From NCBI GenBank assembly GCA_002700305.1, contig PACZ01000032.1, positions 1 to 64,000 of the forward strand: DNA of 64,000 bases. Direction: 5' to 3'. The notes under the pieces are model-generated. The model worked only from the letters and a program-made list of their open reading frames with translations, was not told the origin of the DNA and ran no database searches. Numbering within the stretch: position 1 is the first letter of the stretch; the number at the start of each line of letters is the position of its first letter. This DNA is from Hyphomonas sp. (lineage in GTDB: Bacteria > Pseudomonadota > Alphaproteobacteria > Caulobacterales > Hyphomonadaceae). Shown piece after piece: positions 1-6,972 of this stretch. A program made the position numbers and the translations under genes.

Positions 1-34
1 GAGAATCACTCCCGCCAAGAAAGGCCTGATCATC

Positions 35-331
35 ATGGCAAACCCTCCCGTCGGCTCGAAGGCCAACCCGTCCCAGTTCGACGTGATCGACAAGCTGGGC
101 GCGGACGAGCCTTATTTCGTCATCCGCGCGCATGACCCGCTGTCGTCGGCGCTGGTGGAACTGCACGCCTATATCGGCGCGGGCCAGTCCGGCGCGGCGC
201 ACAACAAGCTGGCCGAGATCATGGCGCTGACTGCAGCCAAGCCGCCGCGTCCGGCTTCCAGCCCGAAATACCGCGAAACCTTCGCGATTTCGCTGGCTAT
301 GGAGCAATGGCGCGACGCCCACAAGGAATAG
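35..331 (+). CDS. Hypothetical protein, 98 aa
   Basis: Unrecognised small soluble protein with no signal peptide or membrane segment. The middle (LVELHAYIGAGQSGAAHNKL) looks helical and the C-terminus is charged. It is followed after 3 bp by an acetyltransferase gene, so the two are probably co-transcribed. Codon use is the same high-GC style as the neighbours, which supports a real gene. No function can be given. Confidence 0.75.
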   Translation: MANPPVGSKANPSQFDVIDKLGADEPYFVIRAHDPLSSALVELHAYIGAGQSGAAHNKLAEIMALTAAKPPRPASSPKYRETFAISLAMEQWRDAHKE

Positions 332-334
332 GTC

Positions 335-925
335 ATGGAGCTGCGGGCCGGTGAATTGTCGGACCGGCACGTCACGCTCGTGCCGTTCGATGTGGCCCGC
401 GATGGCCCGGCGCTGCGGGACATGGCCGAAACGCTGGGGCCCCGGATCGAGACCTGGCCGTATTACAATCCGCCCTCGGACTGGATCGGCGCCTGGCTGG
501 CCAATATCGAGGCGCGGACGGCAGACGGCAAACTGATCCCGTTCCGCGTCTCGCGGCCCGACGGCCGGGTTGCGGGTATTTCGACCTATCTCGGTCCGGA
601 TGCGATTTCGCGGAATGTCGAAATCGGCATGACAATGTATACGGAAGACGCTCAGGGCACGGAGGTGAACCCCGCCACCAAGCGATTGCTGCTGACGCAT
701 GCTTTTGAGAGCGGGGCCGTGCGCGTCCAGTTCAATGTCGACCAGCGCAATACGCGCTCGCAGGCGGCTGTGAAGAAGCTCGGCGGGGTGCAGGAAGGCG
801 TGCTGCGCGACAATCGCATCCTGCCGAACGGCGTGTTGCGCTCCACCGTCGTTTTCTCCATTCTGGCCAGTGAGTGGCCGGCGGTGAAAGCCGGGCTCGA
901 TGCCCGTCTGGCAGTGTTCAAATAG
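335..925 (+). CDS. GNAT family N-acetyltransferase (RimJ/RimL-like)
   Basis: Predicted acetyl-CoA-dependent N-acetyltransferase of 196 aa. The C-terminal half has the usual layout of RimJ/RimL-type GNATs: the strand VEIGMTMY, then the helix region AFESGAVRVQFNVDQRN, then SQAAVKKLGGVQEGVLRD, the segment typical of ribosomal-protein acetyltransferases. The ATG has an AAGGA 7 bp upstream, inside the end of the preceding gene. The substrate cannot be read from sequence; a protein N-terminus or a small amine are both possible. Confidence 0.85.
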   Translation: MELRAGELSDRHVTLVPFDVARDGPALRDMAETLGPRIETWPYYNPPSDWIGAWLANIEARTADGKLIPFRVSRPDGRVAGISTYLGPDAISRNVEIGMTMYTEDAQGTEVNPATKRLLLTHAFESGAVRVQFNVDQRNTRSQAAVKKLGGVQEGVLRDNRILPNGVLRSTVVFSILASEWPAVKAGLDARLAVFK

Positions 926-935
926 GGGACAGGGG

Positions 936-1130
936 ATGAGCGATCCGGTCAATCTGAACAAGTTCCGCAAGGCCAGGGCGAAGGCTGAGAAGGAACAGAA
1001 AGCGAAAGAGAACCGGGCGAAGTTCGGTCGCACGAAGGTCCAGAAACAGCTGGACAAATCCCGCGCCGACAAGTTTTCCAGGCTCACCGAAGGCCATCGC
1101 CTGAAAGACACGCCTGAAGGCGACGGTTAA
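936..1130 (+). CDS. DUF4169 family small basic protein
   Basis: A 64-aa, highly charged protein starting MSDPVNLNKFRKARAK. The NLNKFRKARAK start followed by a Lys/Glu-rich helix is typical of DUF4169, small alphaproteobacterial proteins of unknown role. The start is the ATG at 936, preceded by AGGGG; an in-frame upstream ATG at 900 lies inside the acetyltransferase gene and is less likely. Probably the last gene of the 35-1130 operon. A GGCCGG/CCGGCC hairpin without a T-run follows near 1142-1167. Confidence 0.8.
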   Translation: MSDPVNLNKFRKARAKAEKEQKAKENRAKFGRTKVQKQLDKSRADKFSRLTEGHRLKDTPEGDG

Positions 1131-1218
1131 CGCCGCCATTCCGGCCGGCCAGACGCTTCGGACCGGCCCGCGCCTTGCAGCTCCCCCGGAAACGCTGTTC
1201 CAATCCGGGAGGACCCAA

Positions 1219-1344
1219 ATGGCTGGGATCGCTAAGAAACTCGTCTTCTGTGCCGCATCATTCGGTGCCGGCATCGCATGGGGCCTGATCGCGGAAGCCG
1301 CAGAATATCAGGGCTCCCTCTCGCACATGCTGCTCGGCCAATAA
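1219..1344 (+). CDS. Small single-span membrane peptide, 41 aa
   Basis: Short ORF starting MAGIAKKLVFCAASFGAG with a strong GGGAGGA Shine-Dalgarno (1207-1213) 5 bp before the ATG. Residues 8-28 form one hydrophobic helix, so a small inner-membrane protein is likely. Its last codons and stop lie inside the left copy of a 22-bp direct repeat (1334-1355), so the adjoining island left this ORF intact. Function unknown; the ribosome-binding site is the main support. Confidence 0.5.
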   Translation: MAGIAKKLVFCAASFGAGIAWGLIAEAAEYQGSLSHMLLGQ

Positions 1345-1355
1345 GGCTCAGCTGC
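1334..1355. repeat. Left copy of perfect 22-bp direct repeat bounding the 1.5-kb island
   Basis: Identical over 22 bp to 2871-2892; it begins TCGGCCAATAAGG and ends CTCAGCTGC. The next base on each side differs between the copies. This copy holds the last sense codons and stop of the small ORF ending at 1344. Confidence 0.9.
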
Positions 1356-1372
1356 TTGAAATTGAGCCGATT

Positions 1373-2776
1373 TCAGAACCAGAATTTCTTTTTCTGAGTC
1401 TGGGGATCAGGCTGATTGCTCAACTCTGCAGCGGTCTCTTCGGCATCTTCCGAGATTGCCTCTCTGGAGACATCCGAGCGGTCGTTTCGTTCCGGCCTGA
1501 TTGTTGGAGCAGGCGGTTGCCATGCCTTGAGCCGGCTTCCGATTGAACCATAAAATTCCGGAACAATTTTCTCGATGTCTTCCACGAAGCCAGTGACTTG
1601 CGTGAATCGGCGGTCGGTGTGTTTTACAACCACCACTTCCAGTGCACTCGGTGTGAGATCACTGTAAGCGCCAGCAGCAATATTTACGTCCTGACGAAGC
1701 TCTGCGAGGGTGTGCTGGGTGTAGGCCCGGCGAGGCCAATGGACCCGAATGAAGGTGTTCTCAGGTGGTACGTCTTTGATCTGACTGAGAAGCCAGTTGA
1801 TTTTCGATGTGGTGCGCTTTCTGTCGGCCGGGGCATCGAGTTTTGCTCCAACCGAAAACGTACGCGCACGGACATCTACTGAGACGTCAATGTTGGCTGC
1901 TGCTTCAGGAATGAATAGAACGCCGGTCAGGCACTGGTTCTTGAGGAAGTCGCTACAGCTATTCTTGAGACGGTCGTCGGGATTTCGCTCTTCCGCCCTT
2001 GAAAGTTTGACGGAGGCAGGAACACCAATCTGGCGTGACAGCACAAGGCTGAGATTCTGAAGTTCGAGATGCCAGGCGCGAATGACTTTCGTCAGATGTT
2101 CCGACTGATTTGTCAAATGCGCTCCGGCGCCGAGATCACGGATGAGTTCAGGCCATTCGGATGGCATCCGGTCGAAGCCCTTCACGCCCGTGCTGTCGTG
2201 TGAAAGGAACCTTCGAAACTCATTCAACAGAATCCGTTGTTCGTGGTCTTCCACCTGATTGTTGGTCAGCAACAGGTCGGCTGCTGTGAGTATATCCATC
2301 CACGACCAGTGAAACAGGGTCGTGTTTCCGATCGTCTTTTTGTCAATTTTGACAGGGTGATCTGATGCAGACGTGGCATGCTGATTTGACAGTGTGATGA
2401 CCGCATCAATGCCGTGTGCTCGGGCGAGTTTCAGATAGGTCTCTATTTGATCATCGGACAGTTCCGCATTCCCGATTTTCGCTTCGACCAGTGCTGTCCA
2501 TTGGGAATTGCCCGTTCGAACGATGATAAGCCCGTCTGGGCGATGCCCAGTGTCGGAGTGGCTTTTTTTGAATGAGACTTCGGTGAATGCGGATATTCTG
2601 GAAGTTACGCCGATTGGCCGCCCTACAGATCGCAATAGTTGATCCGCAAATTCCCGTACATTCGACAGACAAGCCAAGAATATGGAAGTGGCCCTGCCTT
2701 CTTTGGATGTGTCGGCAAGAACGGGGAACAGCCTCGCGCGTTCTCCCGATGCCAGAAATTCAGGCAGATCTCCCAT
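1373..2776 (-). CDS. PD-(D/E)XK nuclease-fold protein of unknown family
   Basis: A 467-aa soluble protein. Residues about 60-130 carry a PD-(D/E)XK nuclease core: Glu66 in FTEVSF, Asp81 in RPDG, Glu98-Ala-Lys100 in VEAKIG and Gln110 in DDQIETY, with normal spacing. The remaining 330 residues match nothing I recognise; the tail is acidic and polar and ends KKKFWF. A GGGGGAAGG Shine-Dalgarno precedes the ATG. The gene is AT-richer than its neighbours and is the only gene of the island between 22-bp repeats. A DNA-cleaving defence or selfish-element nuclease is plausible; a repair or regulatory role is also possible. Confidence 0.75.
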   Translation of the reverse strand: MGDLPEFLASGERARLFPVLADTSKEGRATSIFLACLSNVREFADQLLRSVGRPIGVTSRISAFTEVSFKKSHSDTGHRPDGLIIVRTGNSQWTALVEAKIGNAELSDDQIETYLKLARAHGIDAVITLSNQHATSASDHPVKIDKKTIGNTTLFHWSWMDILTAADLLLTNNQVEDHEQRILLNEFRRFLSHDSTGVKGFDRMPSEWPELIRDLGAGAHLTNQSEHLTKVIRAWHLELQNLSLVLSRQIGVPASVKLSRAEERNPDDRLKNSCSDFLKNQCLTGVLFIPEAAANIDVSVDVRARTFSVGAKLDAPADRKRTTSKINWLLSQIKDVPPENTFIRVHWPRRAYTQHTLAELRQDVNIAAGAYSDLTPSALEVVVVKHTDRRFTQVTGFVEDIEKIVPEFYGSIGSRLKAWQPPAPTIRPERNDRSDVSREAISEDAEETAAELSNQPDPQTQKKKFWF

Positions 2777-2870
2777 TAGCCTTCCCCCTCAAGTCATTCT
2801 ATTTATTGGTCTAATTTAGATCAACTATAGAGTTAAACTTGGCCTTGGGAAATGGTTTCTGACGCTTATT
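2777..2870 (-). promoter_or_regulatory. AT-rich promoter/operator region of the island nuclease gene
   Basis: Upstream DNA of the minus-strand nuclease gene, with several short inverted repeats: TCTAATTTAGA (2810-2820), AACT-ATAG-AGTT (2823-2834) and GTTAAAC (2832-2838). Read on the minus strand, a TATAGT at the second repeat could serve as a -10 box. The cluster looks like an operator beside a private promoter, but no regulator gene is in the island. Confidence 0.35.
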
Positions 2871-2892
2871 TCGGCCAATAAGGCTCAGCTGC
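2871..2892. repeat. Right copy of perfect 22-bp direct repeat
   Basis: Same 22 bp as 1334-1355. This copy contains the stop codon and last codons of the minus-strand lipoprotein gene 2885-3937, so that gene is also undamaged by the insertion. Confidence 0.9.
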
Positions 2893-3937
2893 CGGCTTCT
2901 ACTTCGTCTTCTTCTTTCATGGGCCAGTCCGGTTCGTGGGTGACATTGTCCAGGAATGTGTCATCCATCCGGCGGCCTGAGACGCGTTCCAGCGCATCGA
3001 AGATCGGGCGGGCTTTCTTGTCTTTCAGCAAGGGAATGTGGCTGGCGATGTCTGCGGCGCGGGCATAGCGCAGCTGGGCGGTTTCCATGTCGCCGCGCGC
3101 CTCTGCGCAGGCGCCCAGATTGTGCAGCACGGCAGGCGCGTCCGGCCATTGCCGGCCCAGTTCATCCCATTGCGCGCAGGCGCCCAGCATCTCGCCGCGC
3201 TTGGTGGCTTTCACCGCGGCGGCAAAGCGCGGATCGTTCTGCTCTTCCGGGATCAGGCCTTCCGTCATGATTTCGGCACGGACGGTCGCGTCATAGGGGG
3301 CGATGTCCGTCCGGAAGCGGCGCACGGCCTCGACCGTCGCATCCGCGATCATGCCATAGGGCGCGTCGCGCGGGTCGTAGCTTGAACGGATCGGATCGCG
3401 CCACACGCCGAGTTCGCGGCCGTCATCTTCATATTCGCGGATGTCGACACAGGATTCCTGATTGGCGCCGCCGCCCTGATTGTGGCTGAAGATCACGCGG
3501 CCCGTGTCCCGGTCGACCAGGCGGGCGGTGACAATCACTTCCACGGTTTCTTCGGTACACTCGGTTTCGACAATGGCGCGATGCTCGCAGTCGAACGGAG
3601 CGTCGTATTCCACGCATTTGCGGTCGCGTTCGAACCGGGTTTCGCCTTCCCAGTTTTCGATCTCGACATAGCCTTCATAGAGGCCCTGCGGCTGGCCGGG
3701 CCCGCCGACGCCGAACCAGTAGGCGCCGTCCAGAACCACATCGTCCAGCATGCGGGCAAACTCTTCCTCGGCGACATTGCCGGCCGGCCCGCGGAACTGG
3801 CCAACCTGAACGTCGCGATAGGCCGCCGCTTCCGGAAAGGTCGGCACCATGCGGGCGCGATAGTCGTAACCGGGCGTGGTGCAGGCGGCCATCAGGGGCA
3901 GGGCGAGCAACAGGCAGGCAGAGAAGAAACGGCGCAT
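2885..3937 (-). CDS. Lipoprotein with C-terminal TPR-like region
   Basis: A 350-aa exported lipoprotein: a basic N-terminus, a hydrophobic stretch and the lipobox LMAAC put the lipidated Cys at residue 19. The middle is rich in Cys and acidic residues (for example CTEETVEVIVTARLVDRDTG, strands of a domain I cannot name). Residues about 235-300 form paired helices like tetratricopeptide repeats (AVLHNLGACAEARGDMETAQ). Probably anchored in the outer membrane facing the periplasm. Precise role unknown. Confidence 0.85.
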   Translation of the reverse strand: MRRFFSACLLLALPLMAACTTPGYDYRARMVPTFPEAAAYRDVQVGQFRGPAGNVAEEEFARMLDDVVLDGAYWFGVGGPGQPQGLYEGYVEIENWEGETRFERDRKCVEYDAPFDCEHRAIVETECTEETVEVIVTARLVDRDTGRVIFSHNQGGGANQESCVDIREYEDDGRELGVWRDPIRSSYDPRDAPYGMIADATVEAVRRFRTDIAPYDATVRAEIMTEGLIPEEQNDPRFAAAVKATKRGEMLGACAQWDELGRQWPDAPAVLHNLGACAEARGDMETAQLRYARAADIASHIPLLKDKKARPIFDALERVSGRRMDDTFLDNVTHEPDWPMKEEDEVEAGS

Positions 3938-4097
3938 GCGGGGGATCCTTGAAATATCTGGCGTATTCCTGCGGTTTCGGACTGAACCTCAGATTAACAT
4001 TGCAGCAGGCAGGCGAAAAACCCGCCACCCGCCGGATTTCTGCTGGCGGTAGAAGGGTGGCGCACCAATATCAGCGAACCCGACACAGGAGACCCCT

Positions 4098-4586
4098 ATG
4101 ACCCGTCACCTCGCAGAGCTGAATATCGGCCGGCTGCTGGCCCCCACGGACGACCCGCGCGTTGCGGAGTTCATGAATGCGCTGGACCTGATCAACGGCA
4201 TGGGCAAGCGCATGCCGGGCTTTGTCTGGATGATGGAAGGCTCGGGCGAGCCGGGCACCGGCAACACCGAAACCAAGATCGGCGGCGATCCGCAATTCGT
4301 GTCGAACCTGACGGTGTGGGAATCGGTCGAGACGCTGGAGAATTTCGTCTGGAATACGGTGCACCGCCAGTTCTATGAGCGCCGCGAAGAATGGTTCGAA
4401 GTCATGGACAAGATGCATTTCGTCATGTGGTGGATCGAACCGGGGCATGAGCCGACACTGGACGAAGCGCTGGAGCGGCTGGACCTGTTGAACCGGATCG
4501 GGGATTCGGAAGAGGCGTTCGGCTGGTCCTACCTGAAGGAGGCGCGCCTGTGGCGCTCGCGCGGGTGCCGGGGAGAGGTGGCGTAA
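4098..4586 (+). CDS. DUF3291 domain protein
   Basis: A 162-aa soluble protein that matches the DUF3291 pattern: start HLAELNIGRLLAPTDDP, then MPGFVWMMEG, NLTVWESVETLENFVW and a C-terminal MHFVMWWIEPG. The family is thought to adopt an ABM/ferredoxin-like fold related to small monooxygenases, but no activity is established. Starts at the ATG after CAGGAGACC. Followed 63 bp later by an old-yellow-enzyme gene on the same strand. Confidence 0.85.
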   Translation: MTRHLAELNIGRLLAPTDDPRVAEFMNALDLINGMGKRMPGFVWMMEGSGEPGTGNTETKIGGDPQFVSNLTVWESVETLENFVWNTVHRQFYERREEWFEVMDKMHFVMWWIEPGHEPTLDEALERLDLLNRIGDSEEAFGWSYLKEARLWRSRGCRGEVA

Positions 4587-4606
4587 GGTAAATCATTGAC
4601 GGGAAC

Positions 4607-4622
4607 GTTGGCGGTCACCAAC
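4607..4622. promoter_or_regulatory. Short inverted repeat upstream of the OYE gene
   Basis: GTTGG and CCAAC arms separated by 6 bp, 28 bp before the start of the flavin reductase gene. Old yellow enzymes are often controlled by a local repressor, so this could be an operator, but the arms are only 5 bp. Confidence 0.25.
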
Positions 4623-4649
4623 TGGAGGCAAACCAGACTGGAGACCCGC

Positions 4650-5756
4650 ATGACCAGCCCGCTGTTCACCCCGTTCAAGCTGAAAAACATGGAACTGCCC
4701 AACCGGGTCGTGATGGCGCCGATGACGCGCTCGAAATCGCCGGGCGGTGTGCCGGGCGAGGATGTGGCGGATTATTATGCCCGCCGGGCTGCCTCCGATG
4801 TCGGCCTGATCGTCACCGAAGGCACGACGGTGCGCCGGGGCGGGGCCTCCAATGATCCGAACGTGCCGAACCTCCACAAGGCCGACGCCCTGGCTGGCTG
4901 GAAGAATGTCGTCGAGAAGGTTCACGCCAATCATGGCCATATCGCGCCGCAGATCTGGCACCAGGGCCTGACCCGCAAGGTCGGCACCGGGCCTGATCCG
5001 GACGCCCCGACCGACAGCCCTTCCGGCATGACCCATACCGGCAAGCAGGTGCTGCCGGAGCCGACGTCGGCAGAAGTCGATGACATGGTCATGGCCTTTG
5101 CCGATGCGGCCGCGGACGCGCAGAAAGTCGGCTTCGACTGTGTCGAGCTGCACGGCGCGCACGGCTACCTGATCGATGAATTCTTCTGGGACGTGATGAA
5201 CAAGCGCTCCGACCGTTATGGCGGCTCGCTGAAGGATCGGGCGACGTTCGGCGCCGACATCATCCGCGAAGTGCGCAAGAAGGTCGGCCCGGACATGGCG
5301 ATCATCCTGCGTTATTCGCAATGGAAACAGCAGGAATACACCGCGCGCCTCGCGACCACGCCGCAAGCGCTGGAAGAATTCCTGAAGACCTTCGTCGATG
5401 CGGGCGTCGACTGTCTGCACGTCTCCCAGCGTCGCTATTGGGAACCGGAATTCCCGGAAGTCGATGGCGAGAAAGGTCTGAACGGCGCCGGCTGGGCCAA
5501 GAAGCTGACCGGCCTGCCGACCATCACCGTAGGCTCTGTCGGCCTGTCGGGCGACTTTCTTGCGTCGTTCCAGGGCGAGGGCTCCGGCCAGCGCTCGCTG
5601 GACGACCTGCAAGAGCGCCTGTCACGCGGCGAGTTCGATCTTGTCGCCGTCGGCCGCGCCCTGCTGCAGGACCCCCACTGGGCCACCAAGGTGAAGGAAG
5701 GCCGGGTCAGCGAAATCAGCGACTATGACGTCGCCGCGCTGGCGACTCTCTACTAA
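4650..5756 (+). CDS. Old yellow enzyme: NADH/NADPH:flavin oxidoreductase
   Basis: FMN-dependent ene-reductase, 368 aa as a TIM barrel, expected to reduce activated C=C bonds of enones or maleimides. Family marks: SPLFTPFKLKNMELPNRVVM at the start, the WHQG segment, HGAHGYLIDEFFW with catalytic/FMN-binding His, then NKRSDRYGG and, near the end, DLVAVGRALLQDP for phosphate binding. Closest in style to NemA/XenB. The ATG at 4650 with GGAG 6 bp upstream is chosen over 4596, which has no homologous N-terminus. Long 3' leader to the next gene holds a terminator. Confidence 0.93.
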   Translation: MTSPLFTPFKLKNMELPNRVVMAPMTRSKSPGGVPGEDVADYYARRAASDVGLIVTEGTTVRRGGASNDPNVPNLHKADALAGWKNVVEKVHANHGHIAPQIWHQGLTRKVGTGPDPDAPTDSPSGMTHTGKQVLPEPTSAEVDDMVMAFADAAADAQKVGFDCVELHGAHGYLIDEFFWDVMNKRSDRYGGSLKDRATFGADIIREVRKKVGPDMAIILRYSQWKQQEYTARLATTPQALEEFLKTFVDAGVDCLHVSQRRYWEPEFPEVDGEKGLNGAGWAKKLTGLPTITVGSVGLSGDFLASFQGEGSGQRSLDDLQERLSRGEFDLVAVGRALLQDPHWATKVKEGRVSEISDYDVAALATLY

Positions 5757-5912
5757 AGAGGGAAATCGGACTTGCCGTTTGCGGGAAAGTATGGCTTTCT
5801 TGCCTCTGTAGCAAACAAGCGCTTTGGGATTCGGCTGCCCCTTCAGGGGTGTGAAAGCAGGCTGAAGCGCTGCCTCCCTCAGGACGCTTAACACACCGGC
5901 GTTCCCAATCTG
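5757..5912 (+). other. Structured intergenic region, possible 3'-UTR RNA
   Basis: No ORF. Two strong hairpins precede the terminator: GCGGGAAAG/CTTTCTTGC (5781-5803, 5-nt loop) and AGCGCTT/AAGCGCT (5818-5871), the latter containing a CCCC-TTCA-GGGG hairpin. The spacing suggests a small RNA or processed 3' UTR of about 200 nt, but no promoter or known RNA family is evident. Confidence 0.35.
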
Positions 5913-5963
5913 GCCCCGCGATTGCGCACTTTCACTCTCGTGCGCGGTGGCGGGGCTTCTTTT
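5913..5963 (+). terminator. Rho-independent terminator (plus strand)
   Basis: Outer stem GCCCCGC (5913-5919) with GCGGGGC (5950-5956), inner stem GCGCAC/GTGCGC, then TTCTTTT. The T-run is on the plus strand, so it ends transcription from the flavin reductase or from a small RNA in the preceding gap, 15 bp before the convergent cupin gene. Confidence 0.75.
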
Positions 5964-5977
5964 GACCGGCGGCAAGC

Positions 5978-6484
5978 CTAGTCGGCGGAGGTTTCCCCCT
6001 CCCAGTAATCGACTTCACTTTCCTGGCGTCCGACATATCGGAACATCCGTTCGCGCTTGCCGGGCAGGCGGGTGGTGGCGAGGAATTTGCCGCTGTCCGG
6101 ATACTCGCAGATTTCCGTGTCGGACTTGCTGGAGATGGCGACGTATTTCAGCGGGATGCTGCCGGTGTTCGTCAGCTTGTGGGCATGGGCGGGGCCGCCG
6201 CGCGGGGCGCCGAGCACATCGCCTGCCTGCACGGCATGGCTGTCCGGCCCGAAGCGATAGGTGCCTTCGCCTTCCAGGATGACGAACATCTCGTCTTCGG
6301 CATGGTGGTTATGGAACGGGCAGGCGGACTTGCCCGGCGGCACGATGCAGAGCGCCGCGCCGATCTGTGTGAGGCCCACGCGGTCCGAAATATCGGCATC
6401 GAGCGAGCGGTAATGCTCGCCCTGCTCGAAAGGCTCCAGCGGCAGCTCATCCAGCCGCGCGACGGGATTCAGTTTCTCTGTCAT
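5978..6484 (-). CDS. Cupin domain protein
   Basis: A 168-aa single-cupin protein. Motif 1 is FHNHHAEDEMFVILEGEG (metal ligands His, His and Glu) and motif 2 is APRGGPAHAHKLTN with the third His. The C-terminus ends VDYWEGE, seen in cupins annotated as sugar- or auxin-binding-like. Start is set at MTEKLN (6484); an upstream ATG at 6520 would overlap the next gene and adds a non-conserved stretch. Substrate unknown. Confidence 0.85.
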   Translation of the reverse strand: MTEKLNPVARLDELPLEPFEQGEHYRSLDADISDRVGLTQIGAALCIVPPGKSACPFHNHHAEDEMFVILEGEGTYRFGPDSHAVQAGDVLGAPRGGPAHAHKLTNTGSIPLKYVAISSKSDTEICEYPDSGKFLATTRLPGKRERMFRYVGRQESEVDYWEGETSAD

Positions 6485-6516
6485 GCTGCGGGTATGCCTC
6501 GGGCTGGCAGGCGCAA

Positions 6517-6846
6517 TCAATGGGGAAGTTTTTTGATCGTGATGATCTTTTGCGGGTCTGACAGGCGGGCTTCGTAATCCTGCAAAAGAGTTTGCTCTTC
6601 TGCACTGAGGTTGGGTTTCGCGCGGAGGCTTGCGGCCCGGTCTTCGATCCAGCCCCTGGCTTTGTCTGCGACGTCAGCATCCCCTCCGGCGCAGGCAAGG
6701 GCGTTGCCATCCTCGATGACGACGCAGTTGTTTTCCATCGGCTGCCTGTCCTGCTTGTCGATGCCTTTCGGGGCCGCAGCCCATGCCAGCTGCGGCATCA
6801 GGGAAAGGGTGAGTACGGCCATACCTTGGATGCTGAACAGTTTCAT
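6517..6846 (-). CDS. Small secreted protein, 109 aa
   Basis: N-terminal signal peptide (residues 1-23, probable cleavage after AWA) followed by a charged helical domain with one Cys pair (Cys41, Cys52). AGGAGAG precedes the ATG and an AT-rich promoter-like stretch (TATCTAAAAT read on the minus strand) lies just upstream. Divergent from the helicase gene. No family recognised; periplasmic location inferred. Confidence 0.75.
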   Translation of the reverse strand: MKLFSIQGMAVLTLSLMPQLAWAAAPKGIDKQDRQPMENNCVVIEDGNALACAGGDADVADKARGWIEDRAASLRAKPNLSAEEQTLLQDYEARLSDPQKIITIKKLPH

Positions 6847-6972
6847 ACGCGGCGCTCTCTCCTATTTTAGATAGTATGCTAAGTTTCGGGGACGAATGCA
6901 ATCGCTTGCGTTTGGGGCGCCATGCAGGGAGGCCTGCCGCTGGCCCTGCCCATATGACCAATCCCTTGCTAT

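Larger units (their letters stand above)
1356..2870. mobile_element. AT-rich one-gene island between 22-bp direct repeats
   Basis: About 1.5 kb of clearly lower GC than both flanks lies between the direct repeats at 1334-1355 and 2871-2892. It holds one minus-strand gene (1373-2776) plus roughly 95 bp of AT-rich upstream DNA. No transposase, integrase or convincing terminal inverted repeats are present. Taking out the island and one repeat would join two convergent genes whose stops lie 40 bases apart or less, a normal arrangement for this chromosome. It therefore looks like a passenger unit inserted at a gene-end junction and moved by enzymes encoded elsewhere. Confidence 0.65.

Noticed and set aside
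1356..2870. Possible terminal inverted repeats inside the direct repeats (TCAGAACCA near the left end, TCAGAAACCA on the complement of the right end)
   Set aside because: They are only about 9-10 bp, lie at different distances from the ends (17 and 9 bp), and one falls in coding sequence; not enough to call transposon ends.
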